Origin: Magnaporthiopsis rhizophila | Taxonomy: Eukaryota > Ascomycota > Sordariomycetes > Magnaporthales > Magnaporthaceae | Direction of reading: 5' to 3' | Length of the DNA: 64,000 nucleotides | Assembly: GCA_003049465.1 (NCBI GenBank) | Contig: PYSS01000021.1 | Location: 62,001-126,000 of the forward strand | Part shown: piece after piece, positions 49,101 through 60,469 of the stretch | Numbering within the stretch: the stretch's first letter is position 1 | Layout of the letters: every line of letters begins with the position of its first letter | The notes under the pieces: generated by a model | The model's input: the letters and a program-made list of their open reading frames with translations, nothing else | Databases searched by the model: none | What the model was told of the DNA's origin: nothing | Position numbers and translations under genes: made by a program

Positions 49101-52100
49101 GATTCTTGTCGGGAGGCTCCCCGTCCGGATGTCCTTCCTTGTCTTGAGGAGCGTCGGGACCTTCCTTCAGGTCGTCTTCACCCTTCTTGACCTTTTTGAC
49201 CTCCTCGAGAGTCTCGGATTGACCAGCCATACCCGACTCTGGTGCGTTTTGGGGGGCAGACGTCGAAGCCTCAGACATCGCTGGCGCGGCATCCGGGACA
49301 AACGTTGCAGCAGCAGTAGCAGCCGTTGAGGCATCAGGAACAACAGGAGTAGCCTCAGAAGTAGCCGGCGTAGGATCAGACGCAGTCGGTACAGCCTCGG
49401 GAGCAGCCGTTACCTCATCAGGAACAACCGGGGCAACCTCAGTGGCAGCCGGTGCAGCCTCGGGAGCCGTCGTTGACGTATCAGGGGCAGCCGGTGCAGC
49501 TTCAGAGGCAGCCATTGCCACATCAGTAACAACCGCGGCAACCTCAGGAGCAACCGTCGAGGCATCATGACCAGCCAGGGCAAGCTCAGGAGCAACCTTT
49601 GAGGCATCAGGAGCATCCAGAGCAACGTCACGAGTGGGCGCGTCCACAGCTTGAGGCGCAGCGAGTATCTCAGAAGGGCCCTGCGAATCGACAATCCTCC
49701 TCTCACCCAAGGGCGAAGGCTCTCTCGTCTCGGCCCGTGAAGCAGTCTTCTTGTTCTTCTTCGACTTCCTCTTGGACGGGGTAGTAGGGGTAGTAGGCGG
49801 TTCAGCTTCAACGGTCCCGAAGGTCTCGACGACTTTGGCCACCGGCGTCTCCTTTTCGACCTCAGCCTGTGACTTGTCAGAGTCTAATTGCGTCTGCGGC
49901 TGGTCTCGCACGGCCTCGGTCTGGAGCTTGTCATTATCGGTCTCAGACTGCGGCTTGTCCTTCTCGCCCTCGGTTCCCAGCCTTTCTTGCTCGACAGCGG
50001 GCGCCACGGCGGCGAGGGCCTCATCTTCCTTGAGCGCCGCTAAAGCCGCCTTTCTAGCCTTCTTCGCCTTCTTTTTAGAGAGAGGGGAGGCGGGTGGATC
50101 CACAGCCTCCATCTGCGGCTTCTCCGCGTCGGCCGAAAGCTCGACTGCAGGAGTGACGACTTCGGTCGGAACGTTGGCTGAGACCTCGGTTGCTGTTTCG
50201 ACTGGCTCTCGCGACGATGAGACACCTTGATTATCACGGCCGCCTGACTGAGGTGACGTGACGATGGACTCTGCGTCCTCTGAATTCCCGGTAGATTTCT
50301 TCTCCTTCCTTCTCGGCGGTGTCGCTGGTTGAGAATCCAAAAAAGGATCGACCACAACGTTACTCTCAGCCGCAACAGCCTCAGACACTAGTGTAGGCTC
50401 GGTAGCCTTGGGAGTCCCAGGAGTTTCGCGGCCCAACGGGTCCTCAAGAGATATGGGGAGCTGAGCAGATTCGACAGCATCGATAGCCTGCGTGGGCTGA
50501 GCGGCCCCAATGATTTCCGCAGGCTGGACGGTCTCGGAAGGTTCAGTTGACAAACCTATCGGCTCGACCGGTTCATCGGTTACTATCGCAGTGTCGGGTA
50601 CGTGTCCCGACGGCGTAGCTTCGATGGGCTCCGAAGAAGCAGGTCCAGTGGGCTCCGAGGAGGCAGTTTCGATGAGCTCCGGAGCCATAGCCCTGTCAAG
50701 CTCTGGATAGGCAGGCTCACGCTCAACGGGGATCTTCGGGTCTGACTGCCCAGCTGGAGCCTCCTCAGACTTCTTGCCCTTATCCTTTGACGCCTTCGGT
50801 GACAGTGGCGGCTCGGGCTCAGGCTGAGGATAGGTAGGGAGAGCTACAAACGGGTCAGCCACACCCATAGTCCCGAATGGCTTTTTATCAACCACCGGAG
50901 CCACCTCCACCGCCGGTGCCTCGGCAATGACTATTGACTGTTCTGCCGCAATCTCGGGGCGGGCGGCCTCAGTCGGGAGAGCAGTGTCAGCATCGAGGGA
51001 CCGTGGTGCCTCCTCCAGCTGCGCGGCCTTCTTTAATGATTTTTTGCTTTTCTTTTTTGAGGCCCTGGGACTTGACGGCTGTTCAGGCTCAGCTCCGGAA
51101 GGACCTGGTTGCTCAGGCTCAGTTTGAGGCGCAACAGCGGTCTCAGTGGCCACTAGAGGCTCATCTTTGTCTCTTGGTATGGTGGCTCCAGAATCAGGAC
51201 TCGTCTTCGCGTCACCCCACGTCGGAACATCGGTTTCCTCCGCGGGGATGCCCTTCTTCAATTCAACCTGAGGGTCGAGCTGAAAACCAGGCTGGGCTTC
51301 TTTGTGGAACGCGGCCGGGGAATCATGCAGCACTGCAGTCTCCACTGCAATGACCTCTGGTATGGTTGGTTCGGAGAGCGTCTGTGCCGCTGCGCTGCTC
51401 TTCTCGCCCTTCGTTGGAGAGATGGGAGCTCCGAAGCCATCGTCGACAACTTGTCTCATCTCTATGGCAGAAGGCTGTGGCGTTGACTCTTCCATAGCGG
51501 CAGGGGCCTCGCGAGAAAAATCCACCGGCTCAGTCTCCTTCAGCTTATGCACGATATGAGCGGCCGTATGCCGCTCATCCGGCGGGGCGACACCAGTCGG
51601 TTCGTCCACCAACGTTGACTCGCCCTCGATCAAAGACGGAGCAGATCTGTCTTTAATATGTATGTCGGAGATGTCGGCAGGTCCTTTATCCACAAGACTC
51701 TCGATCTCTCGATGCTTGGCTGCCCGCTCCTTCTCGAATCTTCGCCGCTCCTTCCTGCCTGACCCGCGGGGTGAATGTGAATCGTCAGGAAAGGAGTCCA
51801 TCCCGCGAGGCGAATCAGTCACGGAATCGAATGCCGACGAGGGGACATGCGTCTGCTGTTCACGAGGAAACGAATCGAAACGCGAAGGACGGTAGGGGTC
51901 GCTCAAGGGTTCTCTCGAACCAGGAGGCGACTCCCGCATTCGGTACTGGGGATCATCGATGACAATATTGGGATCGAAGCCGCTGTCCTGCAGACCGGCT
52001 GCCAGAGTGGCTGCGAAGCCCAGATCGTCGTCATAGGCGTCCGCAGGGTGAGCAGCTTTGGGTCTTGCCGGGATCGGATGGGGACCGTCATCGTCGACCG

Positions 52101-55100
52101 CGGTGGCGATTTCAGGATCAAATGGGCTGACGCTTCGCTCAGGCACATCAGGCTCAGATACCTCCTTGGTGCCTTCAAACTTCTTGTCTTTGTCGCTGTC
52201 GGCTTTGGCTTTAGCTGCTGCGGCCACGCCTGAAGCAGCGCCAACCCCTGCTATAGCGGCAGCGAACATTCCCCAGCCACTCTTCTTTTTCTTGCCCTTG
52301 GGTTTCGACTCCTCTGTCGGCTCAGAATTGCCTTCCCCGACTGGCTCCGACACGGGCTCGTCCTGAACATGTCTGGGAGCTTGATCGGTCCGGTCAGACT
52401 CGACATGCTTCGTCTCGTTCTCGCCCCGGGACACGGTCCTAGATGCACCAGGAGCTTCGACCACCACGGTGGGCGTAGACCGCGACTCATCGCCGGCCCG
52501 TTCTTCCGGTTCTGGGTCCTTCGGCTCCAGGTCTGGCTCTTTCGACTCCGGGTCTGGCTCCTTCGACTCCGACTTCGACTGCTGCTTCTCGGGAGACGGC
52601 GTCGGGATGGGGGTTGGAGAGACGACATTGAGCATGGGCCGCGGGCGTTCGCACGAGGGATCTCTAGACCAGAAAATCGGGGCCGCAGATGAGGCCGAGA
52701 GGTGCTCGTCAAGAGGCAAGCGGTACCTCGCAAGATCTTGGGGCTTGATGAAATTGTCAACCTTGACATCGGCGTTTGGCCCCTCCCAGATGCTCTTCTC
52801 CTTGTGGTGCATCTGAGGCGGCGTGACGATGCGAACGATCGGGTCTTCTTCGTGCTCGTACTTGTCAACCACAGAGGGGTCTGGAGAGGCGCTACGGGAG
52901 CGGATCGTGTCCTCCTCCATCTTTCGGGCCGCAACACTCTGTCGATAGTACTCGTCGGCCTTGTCTTGCACTTCGTCCCTATCCTTGACAGCCTGTCTCT
53001 CCTTCGAGCGAGAGCGGATCGGCTGCGGCTCTGTGCCCCTTGATCCCCTACGGCCTCGATGATTGTGACGCTCGAGCACAGCGGCGGCTGCCGCCATCGC
53101 CGCTGCAGGAATCGGGGTAGTCTTGGTCTCGGCAGCTTCGCGCGCACGATCCGATTCTCGTCTCTCCGAATCTCGCTCAGCTTTTTCGAACGAGTCGAGG
53201 CGGCTCAGTCGCTCGCCAGACGGCCTCTGTGGAGGTTCACGAGGCAGAGCGAATTTGGACGTGTCGAAGTCTGAGAAGTCAGGCTCGCGCTCGACCGTCT
53301 TGACCATTGGAGTCAGGGGACGGCTGGGGATCTCTGAGTGAAGGTGTGTCGGGGCGGCATCTTCGGCAACCCGGAACTTGACAGGGTCAACAGATGCGTC
53401 GTCCGTGTGCGGCGCTGAGGAAGCCTGCCCCGCAGCATCGTTGGGCGGACGCTCTGCTGGGTTTGAGCCGCTCGACGGAGCAGACTGCTGGACTCGAGGT
53501 TGAATGTCCCTGGACTCTTCTCCACGGCGTCGATCCCTCCGTTCGGCGACCGCAGGAGTGGGAGCCGCCTCGTGCTGCTCAACCACGGCATCTTTGCGCT
53601 TCTTTTCCTTTCGCCGCCGCTCACGCTCCCCGTCCGGTTCGCGGTCCGGCTCTGGCTGTGGGCCCTGGATGTACGAGGAGTCTGAGTCGGGCGCATTCGC
53701 ACGTAGTCGAGCCTCGAGCATGCGGATCCTTTCCTCCAGCTCGGCACGACGCTTTGCGTTCTCGTCGAGAGATTTGAAAACCTCTTGGCTATTGCGATCG
53801 CGATCACGATCACCGCCACGCTCACGATCGTCCAAAGGTTGGCAGCGCTCCGCCTCTTTAGCGGGAGCACCGCTGCGGGGCCGAGGATCCTCTTGAGCGG
53901 GAGCATCGCTGCGCTGCCGAGGTTCCTCTCTAGCAGGAGCACCACTGCGTTTCCGAGGATCCCCCCCGGCAGGTGCACCTTCGGCAGGAGCATCGCCGCG
54001 GGGCCGAGGATCCTCTCTGGTGGGAACATAGCTCCGGGGCAGGGGATCCTCTTGGGCGGGAGCATCTCTAGCAGGAGCATCACTGCGGTGCCGAGGTTCC
54101 TCCCTAGCAGTAACACCACTGCGCTTCCGAGGATCCTCTCTGGCAGATGTACCTTCGACAGAAGCATCGCCGCGAAGCCGAGGATCCTCTTTAACGGGAG
54201 TATCTCGAGCAGGAGCATCACGGCGCAGCCGGGATTCCTCTTGAGCAGGAGCACCGCTGCCGTACCGGGGGGCATCTCTAGCAGGAGCATCACTGCGGGG
54301 TCGAGGATCCTCTTTAACGGGAGCATCGCTGCGGTACCAAGGACTCTCTTTAGCGGGAGCATCGCGAAGGAGCCGAGGATCTTCTTGAGCGCAAGCACCG
54401 CTGCGGTACCGAGGGTCCTCCGCAGCAGGAGCATCATTGCGGGGTCGAGGATCCTCTTTAACAGGAGCGTCACTGCGGTGCCGAGGATCCTCTCTAGTCG
54501 GAGCATCTCTTGCAGGAGCAATGCTGCGTCGAGGATTCTCTCCACGGCCATCCTTCTCCTTCCCGCCATGCTCCTCTGTCCGATCATCGCGGGCGTTCTT
54601 GCTGTCCGAAACCAGTTTCGCCGCCGCCGCAATCCCAGCAGCACCGACCAGGCCCCCGATGGCTGCGCCTACGAAAGAGGAGCCATCAGACTGCCGTTTG
54701 CGGTCATCGCCCCGGCGGGACTCCGGCGCCCTATACCCACCTGCCTCGTAGACCCGCGCAGAGATGGGCGTTATGGGCTTGGGCGCCTGGATCGGGACCG
54801 GGTCGGGACGAGAACCTGAGCTTTGCTGGGTAGACCTGCCAACGTCGAAGTTGTCTGGATCTGACGTGGGTACAGGATAGACGTGCTGCATAGGACGCCC
54901 CTCCAAGGAGGCGCTTTCCACCGAGCCTGACGGTCGGTGCCGTCGCGGGGAAGTCCGGTCCTGACGAGGAGAGTCGACTTTGGCTGGCACCTTGGCGGGG
55001 TCATCAAACCCACAAGGACTGGTGATGAGCCCCCGCAGAGAATTATAGGGCCCAAACCTGTTAGGATCAACGACGCTGCTCTTGCGAGAGTCCAGCTGCA

Positions 55101-56292
55101 TGGGCTTGCTCTCTTCTGGCCGGGGCCGGTGCTGGGGCTGGGGCTGGGGCTGGCTGAAATCCGATGCAGGTAGGGCGGGAGAAGAGCCGTAGGCCAGGCC
55201 CATGTCGACATCTTCGCTTGAGAATTCGTCCTCGGACGACGTCTCCCAGTCGGACTCATCATCCTCGTGCTCCGGCTTGGACGAGCCGATACCCTTGTCT
55301 TTGTCAGCCCGGCCTGCCGCGGCTTTACGCCGGAAGTTGCTTATGGCGGCGGCGGCGGCAACAAGCTGTGACGTGGGCCGGCGACCAACGCGGGCGAGAT
55401 CCTCTCTATTCTCCTCCCTTGCCATCTTAGCCAGCTTCCGTCCGATCTCCAGTATCTCCTCGTCTGTCTTATCTCGGTGAGGCGCCGCGGGCCTCGAATG
55501 GTCGACATGGGGTGTTCCATATTGCTGTTGTTGATGTTGCTGCTGTTGCTGCTGCTGCTGCTGTTGTTGTTGTTGTTCTTGTTGTTGTTGTTGGTTGTGC
55601 ACCTCCTCGAGTGACCGATCCCTCGAGACGTAGCCACGTCCATATGCGAGCGAGTCGTCAAAGGACGAAGAGCTCGAGTTGCCGAACTGAAGAAGCCCCC
55701 TCTTCTTTTTCTTCTTTTTCTTTTCCGCCTTGCGACGCTGAGCCTCGGCCGACGGGCCGCTGAAGAAGGAGAAGAAGCCGACGGCTCGCGGCCTGCGGGC
55801 AGATATGTTCAGCAGCGACTCGGAGGTGGAGGATGACTCGGACAGGTCGGAGCTCGAATCGCGGGCGTGTTGACGCGCCGGGTTGGACCGAGGAGGGGCC
55901 GGCTGTGGAGACGCTTGATGCTGCGGCGAGTACGGCTGAGGAGTGTACTGCTGCTGAGGAGCGTACGGCTGGGCAGGATAATTCTGCTGAGGAGACGAGT
56001 ACTGCTGCTGAGGTGTGTACTGGTGTGGAGGAGGAGGGTATTGCTGCGCAGGAGGATACTGCTGGGGAGGGTACTGCTGATACTGCGGTTGTGACTGGTA
56101 CTGCGGGTAGTGTTGCTGTTGTGGTGGTGGTGGTGGCTGCTTCTGGTACGCGGACTGACTGGGGGAGGCGACAGTCGGCGGTACCATATCGTCGGGCGCG
56201 GGGACGGCCGAGGCCGTCTCGTAGGGATGTTGTCTGGCGCGCCGTCTGCGCCGGGAGCTCTCGGGGCTCCGGCGCCGGTGATGGTCCCCCAT
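37143..56292 (-). CDS. lah: Giant involucrin-repeat / Leashin-like protein, two exons, 6335 aa
   Basis: Exon 1 (56292-38824) is one uninterrupted frame of 5823 codons; a 142-base intron (38823-38682) leads to exon 2 (38681-37143, 513 codons with stop). The N-terminus is basic (MGDHHRRRSPESSRRRRR), then Gln/Pro/Tyr-rich (46-132), a conserved-looking block (RPRAVGFFSFFSGPSAEAQ, 168-186), Lys-rich 191-198 and poly-Gln 234-258. A 12-residue tandem repeat fills about 596-812. The long middle is acidic and disordered, dotted with Lys clusters such as KKKSKKSLKK and SKKEKKRQKKQK, the involucrin-like repeat. Eight Ala/Gly-rich hydrophobic patches occur. Exon 2 encodes a coiled coil (about 5843-6010) and a folded-looking conserved C-terminus. 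In Pezizomycotina such proteins correspond to Leashin, which tethers Woronin bodies to the septum or cortex. The family link is from knowledge; the function here is inferred. Start ATG 56292 is preferred over upstream in-frame codons. Confidence 0.88.
53845..54506. repeat. Coding minisatellite, 36-bp units (about 16 copies)
   Basis: Within the giant gene, about 16 units encode variants of E-D-P-R-x-R-S-D-A-P-A-x (12 residues). Four units carry a five-residue insertion (ARDTP, VEGTS, ARDAP, AEGAP), which makes 17-residue units and suggests higher-order duplication. Unit lengths are multiples of three, so the array keeps frame and also leaves other frames open on both strands. Confidence 0.9.
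55519..55593. repeat. Poly-glutamine (CAG/CAA) tract in the giant gene
   Basis: Residues 234-258 are almost all Gln, encoded by mixed CAA and CAG codons, read here as TTG/CTG on the plus strand. Mixed codons make it less prone to slippage than a pure CAG run. Confidence 0.9.
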
Positions 56293-58486
56293 CGCGTCGC
56301 CTGGGTGCTCGGTTTTGTTTGTTTTTGCGTTCAGGTGGGCAAACAGGGCTCGGCGTCTTCCGCCGCGCGCACCATCTGCGACGGGAATCAAAGGCCGTCC
56401 TGGGGATGGTAGTTTCTTTTTTTTTTTTTTTCAGGGCGCGATCTAGGCTTTGGACGTCACCATCACCAGCACTCCCGACCTAGCAGAACAGTGTTGACGT
56501 TCCTTAGGTATGTTTACGACCGGGCAGGTTGCGCGACGGGCTGTCAGCCTCAATCGCAGCTCCAATTAGCAGGATCGTGGAGGAGCAGGCGGTCTGGAGC
56601 CCAGATTACGAGCTTTGGCAGGGTAGCCGCCCCCAGGCGCGGGAGGGGGGCTGGGTCCGACCAGGGTCACAAAGGACCCAAACAGAGCACACATCTGGTG
56701 GCTGGTCTAATGTCGCGGGCGGGCTGGTGCAGACAGCCTGCAGCACGCTACACGCACACAGCCAATGACGGGCCGTTGTCAAGCCCATTTTCAGCTCTCA
56801 TGGTCCCCTCTCATCTCTGTCGACGCACCCACGGGCACACATATGGGCAGCCCAAATCGTCCAGTGCTGCACGCAACCGCTCAGGCCGTGGGACACAGAG
56901 TGGATTGCCATCCACGTGTTGCATCCTCAATTGCCCGCTGTGAATTGTTTCCTCCACCTCTCGGGCAGACATCGCCACCGAGCCTCGTCAGAGGGCCTGA
57001 ATATCCCGATCTCCCCGAGACCTGTGCCAGGGTGCGGCCGGCTCCGTGGGGATGCATGTCATTGCAAAACCATTATCGGTCGAATCACGGTTCGGACGTC
57101 TGCGCTGCCAATCGCCAACCAAAACTCGTCTCTCAGCTGTCAGGGGATCCTCCAAAAAGGTATCTCGCGGATCGACCGTCGCTCCGTCAACGACCGGAGA
57201 CATGCATCCCCAGCTATCAATTCGAGAGGACAGGCCGCATCACACAGAGCTTGGGCCTGCTGCGGGCTGACGGCACGAACAACGACCAGACACGCTAACA
57301 CAGGGCCGCCAGGCCTCAGCCAACAACGTCGTTTGCAATGCTGATGCCGTTTGCGATGCTCCACAGCCTTCCTATTTAACTTCCACCTGCTGCTGTCCAC
57401 GCGACCATCATGGTGGGATCCCGGTATCCCGCATGAATCGGGGGCGAATTCATGTGCCGAAAGGCGAATTTGAAAGATACAGACTCGTTCCTGATTCGCC
57501 GATTCCTCAGCACCAATAACAGGGACATGCTTAACCTCGACTATTCCCAGTCGGCCTTGTCCCGCGATCGCGACAGTCATCTCCATGTGCCTTACCAGGA
57601 CCACGCTAAAGAGGGGGAGCCCGTGCAATCCTGACGAACTTCGTCACCCATCGCTTGCCACCCTGGTACCGTCGTATCGATAGTCGGATATCCAGGGAGC
57701 CCCGGCTCCAGTCCAACAGAAATGCCGCCAGCATCTGCTGTTCAGTCTGCCCTTCCACTGGTTGGGTTGATAGAGGGTTTTTTTTATTTTTTTATTACAT
57801 CGTTCGAGTACCCGTATCCGTGGGGCTCCGCCACGACCGTAGTGTATCCAAAAGTGCGGGCCTTCCAGGATCATAAAGGCTATTCATGGGATGTGTTTGG
57901 ATTGGAATCGGGAAGTCTAACCTTCATGGTCCTGGAAGGGTGTAGTTGTGATTGTATAATCAGTCACAACCCGTAATATGGTAGATCTTGGTAGCGGTGT
58001 TGTTTTCTGGGTTGGGTCTTTGACTTGCTCAATACCCGTCGATCCACAAGATGTTTCGACGATCATACAAACAAAACGTCCATGTTACTATGCTCAACCT
58101 GCTGGTCTGTTTGCCCATTCCAAATGCAGAAATGCAGTGAGCTCTGGTCCCAACGACAGCTTTTTGGTGGGGTACGTTTGAGAAACCAAACATGAGTGAC
58201 CGGAGGGGAAACCTCAGCAATACGCAAACTTCAAACACCCCAACGGGTATATACCAAGTTGCCTGCTCTAGCTAACGGAATGGCATAGAGATAGATCACT
58301 AGCCATCACCTACTCTAAGTAAATTTACGCATTTGAGGTAATCGGATCATAGCCACAGGCTCCTAGACGTTAGTTGGCGCAACACTTCAGCTCGTCCACC
58401 ACTCCACGTATCCCAAGAAGAAAACAAAAAAAATAACAGAAAGAAGAAACGACAACGGCCTGGGAAACATCATTAGACAAGATACC
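56293..58486. other. Divergent intergenic region giant protein gene / FolB gene
   Basis: About 2.2 kb with no supported gene. A 12-base T tract at 56420-56431 lies close to the giant gene's start. An AT-rich T run (57777-57796) and AT-rich DNA up to 58480 precede the FolB gene. Open frames (up to 177 codons, plus strand near 56765) have no motifs. Confidence 0.55.
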
Positions 58487-59556
58487 ATGGAGCACCAACC
58501 CCTAGACGTCCGCATCCGCAGCTCCTGGCAGATCAGCGCCGCAGCTGGCGAGCCCTTCGCCGTGGTGCGCGTCCGCAACCTGCAGGCGACGGTGCACGCG
58601 GCGCAGGACGCATGGGGCCGGACCGCCAAGGCTCAGCCACTTCTCGTCTCGGCCGAGGTGTCGCTGCGCGACCCGTTCGAGGCCTCCTCGGAGGCCGACA
58701 AGGTCGCCGCCGACACGGTGCATTACGGCATCCTGAGCAAGGCCATCCTGGCCAGCCTGGAGTGCTACCAGCAGCCGCCCCGCCCAGACGCCGACGACGA
58801 CGGCAAGAACCTAAGCCTGAGGGGCGTGCTGGAGACGATATGGTCGGACCTGACGGGGCTCACCATCGCTGGCGCCCGGTCGCCGTCGCGCGCCGCTGAG
58901 GGCAAGGCGCCGTTCCTCGACACGTCAAGGGTGCGGTCCATGTCCGTCTCGGTCACGCTGCCCAAGGCGTCCCTGCTGGGCGACGGCGTGAGCCTGACCG
59001 CGAGCAGCGTGTTCGAGCGAGATGGGTCTCCGCAGGGGACCGCGGCTGTGTTCGGCATATGCCTGCGCCTCCACGGCCTGCGTGTGCCGACGCTCATCGG
59101 CGTGAACCCCAACGAGAGGCTCGCCAAACAGTTCGCCGTCACGGATATCGAGATCGACAAGTTCGACTACGCGCCCGACGTGTATACTGCGCTTGAGGCG
59201 CTTGCTGTCAAGGTATCATTCACTCCTGCTGTGGGCCCCGGATTCAGGAGCGAGAGCACACACTCTCTCTTTTCTACCTCCCTCACTCGTCTCGATGCGA
59301 CGACATGCTAACCTGACGACCACAGATAATCGGAGATTCGACATTTGAGACTCTCGAGGCTCTCGGGTCACACCTCGCGCGCAGGATAATATCAGACTTC
59401 AAGCCGCTTCCGACTCAGACATATTCGGGCCCCCTCGGCTGGCAGATCAAAATATCCATGGAGAAGCCCACCGCGGTTCCCTTCGCGGACGCGCCGTCGG
59501 TAGAAATTCGGGCCGGTGCCGGAGGCCCGCATGATGTACATAGAGTCCAAGATTAA
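58487..59556 (+). CDS. Dihydroneopterin aldolase-type (FolB domain) protein, two exons, 318 aa
   Basis: Exons 58487-59212 and 59326-59556 (donor GTATCA, acceptor CCACAG) give 957 nt in frame. The N-terminal part (about 15-185) reads as a FolB-type tunnelling fold (VVRVRNLQATVHAAQDAWGR, AQPLLVSAEVSL, ADTVHYGILSKAI). A second copy lies at about 190-290 (GICLRLHGLRVPTLIGVNPN, KQFAVTDIEIDKFD, STFETLEALGSHLARRI). Tandem FolB domains occur in the N-terminal part of the fungal trifunctional folate enzyme. Here they stand alone, without the HPPK and DHPS parts, so this may be a separate dihydroneopterin aldolase/epimerase-like protein. Substrate and role in folate synthesis are inferred. The stop codon lies 36 bases from that of the convergent neighbour. 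Confidence 0.85.
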
Positions 59557-59592
59557 GCCCTCAACCCGCAGGGTCCCAAGTCTTTTCGACTT

Positions 59593-60469
59593 CTAAACCT
59601 TCCTATGGAGAGGCACGTCGCCGTTGGTGAGTTGGCTGATGAACCGGGGGTCTGGGTCGAAGAGCATCACGTGAAAGTGTTCGACGGCGTGAACTGATTT
59701 CAGGGACTTCCAGTTCTTAAACCAGATGTACTGGAGGTGGTTTCCAGCCGGCATCATCAACATAGAGTCGCTCGCTAGGTACCGGCCCTGAGTCGGTAGA
59801 GAATCTTACCTGATCTCGCGGCACAGCTGGAGAGAAGGTCGTATCGACAAAGGCGTCAATTTCTGCTCGCGCCCGATCCGTGAGGTTGCCTGTTTCCGGG
59901 TCCTCGTCGAGCTCGAAGCGAGTCCAAACTACCAGGTGGACAATCCGGCTGTCGATGCCGTACGGCCAGTCATTGAGAAGGATTTTGACGTCGTCTGGGT
60001 GTTCGAAGGGTCCGCTGCCCCGGGGAACAATAGGTGACTCCCAGGCCAGCCTCTGTGAGAGGATGAAATTCATGACGCTTCCATAGTCTCGTTTCAGTCC
60101 CCAAGTGTACTCTAGATAGCGCCGCAGATCCGAAGGTTTCCTCCGGAAAAGGTCAAGCCTGTTGAGCTCGACCCTCTTCCTGACATCCTCCCAGGTATCT
60201 AGGATGTAGTCCGAGTCCGGCGTGCTGATGATTCCACGGTCTTTTTCGGACAGCGACAGCAAGAAGTCGGGACACGCGGATAGGCGAAGCTCCTCTGGCA
60301 CGTTGACCTGCCAGTACGGCAGAGGCGCATGATCGGTGCTTCCCATTCGGGAAGCGACTGAGATATCGGTTCGGCTTTCCAGATATGGACGTGCCCGGGG
60401 CGGCGGTCTGGTTGAAGAGGGATTCGTAGGGGAGTGGGTGCGCTTATCAGGTTTGGTTGGGATTTCCAT
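59593..60469 (-). CDS. DUF3605 protein (N-acetylglucosamine-induced protein 1-like), two exons, 265 aa
   Basis: Exons 60469-59810 and 59730-59593 (donor GTAAGA, acceptor CTCCAG) total 798 nt in frame. The family signature is clear: LPYWQVNVPEE near residue 50, NDWPYGIDSRIVHLVVWTRF, a TDRARAEIDAFVDTTF segment and, across the intron, VPRDQYIWFKNWKSLKSV followed by AVEHFHVML and a GDVPL tail. This is DUF3605, annotated in fungi as N-acetylglucosamine-induced protein 1; its biochemical function is not established. The first 40 residues are low complexity, and ATG 60346 (MGSTDHAP) is a plausible alternative start just before the conserved region. It is packed tail to tail with the FolB gene. Confidence 0.88.

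Noticed and set aside
53313..54644. 443-codon second frame on the minus strand within the giant gene
   Set aside because: It is also a by-product of the tandem repeat; the frame with the acidic EDPR repeats is continuous with the rest of the 5823-codon exon.
53785..54819. 344-codon open frame on the plus strand opposite the giant gene
   Set aside because: It is opened by the 36-bp minisatellite, whose unit lacks stops in several frames; the translation is repetitive and has no independent features.
56765..57298. 177-codon open frame upstream of the FolB gene
   Set aside because: Irregular composition, no motif, no plausible splice partners and no codon bias.
57140..57628. 162-codon minus-strand frame in the same gap
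   Set aside because: It overlaps the plus-strand frame and shows no conserved feature; kept as noncoding.
57795..57830. GTTCGAGTACCC resembling a tRNA T-arm
   Set aside because: No matching acceptor or anticodon stem can be found around it.
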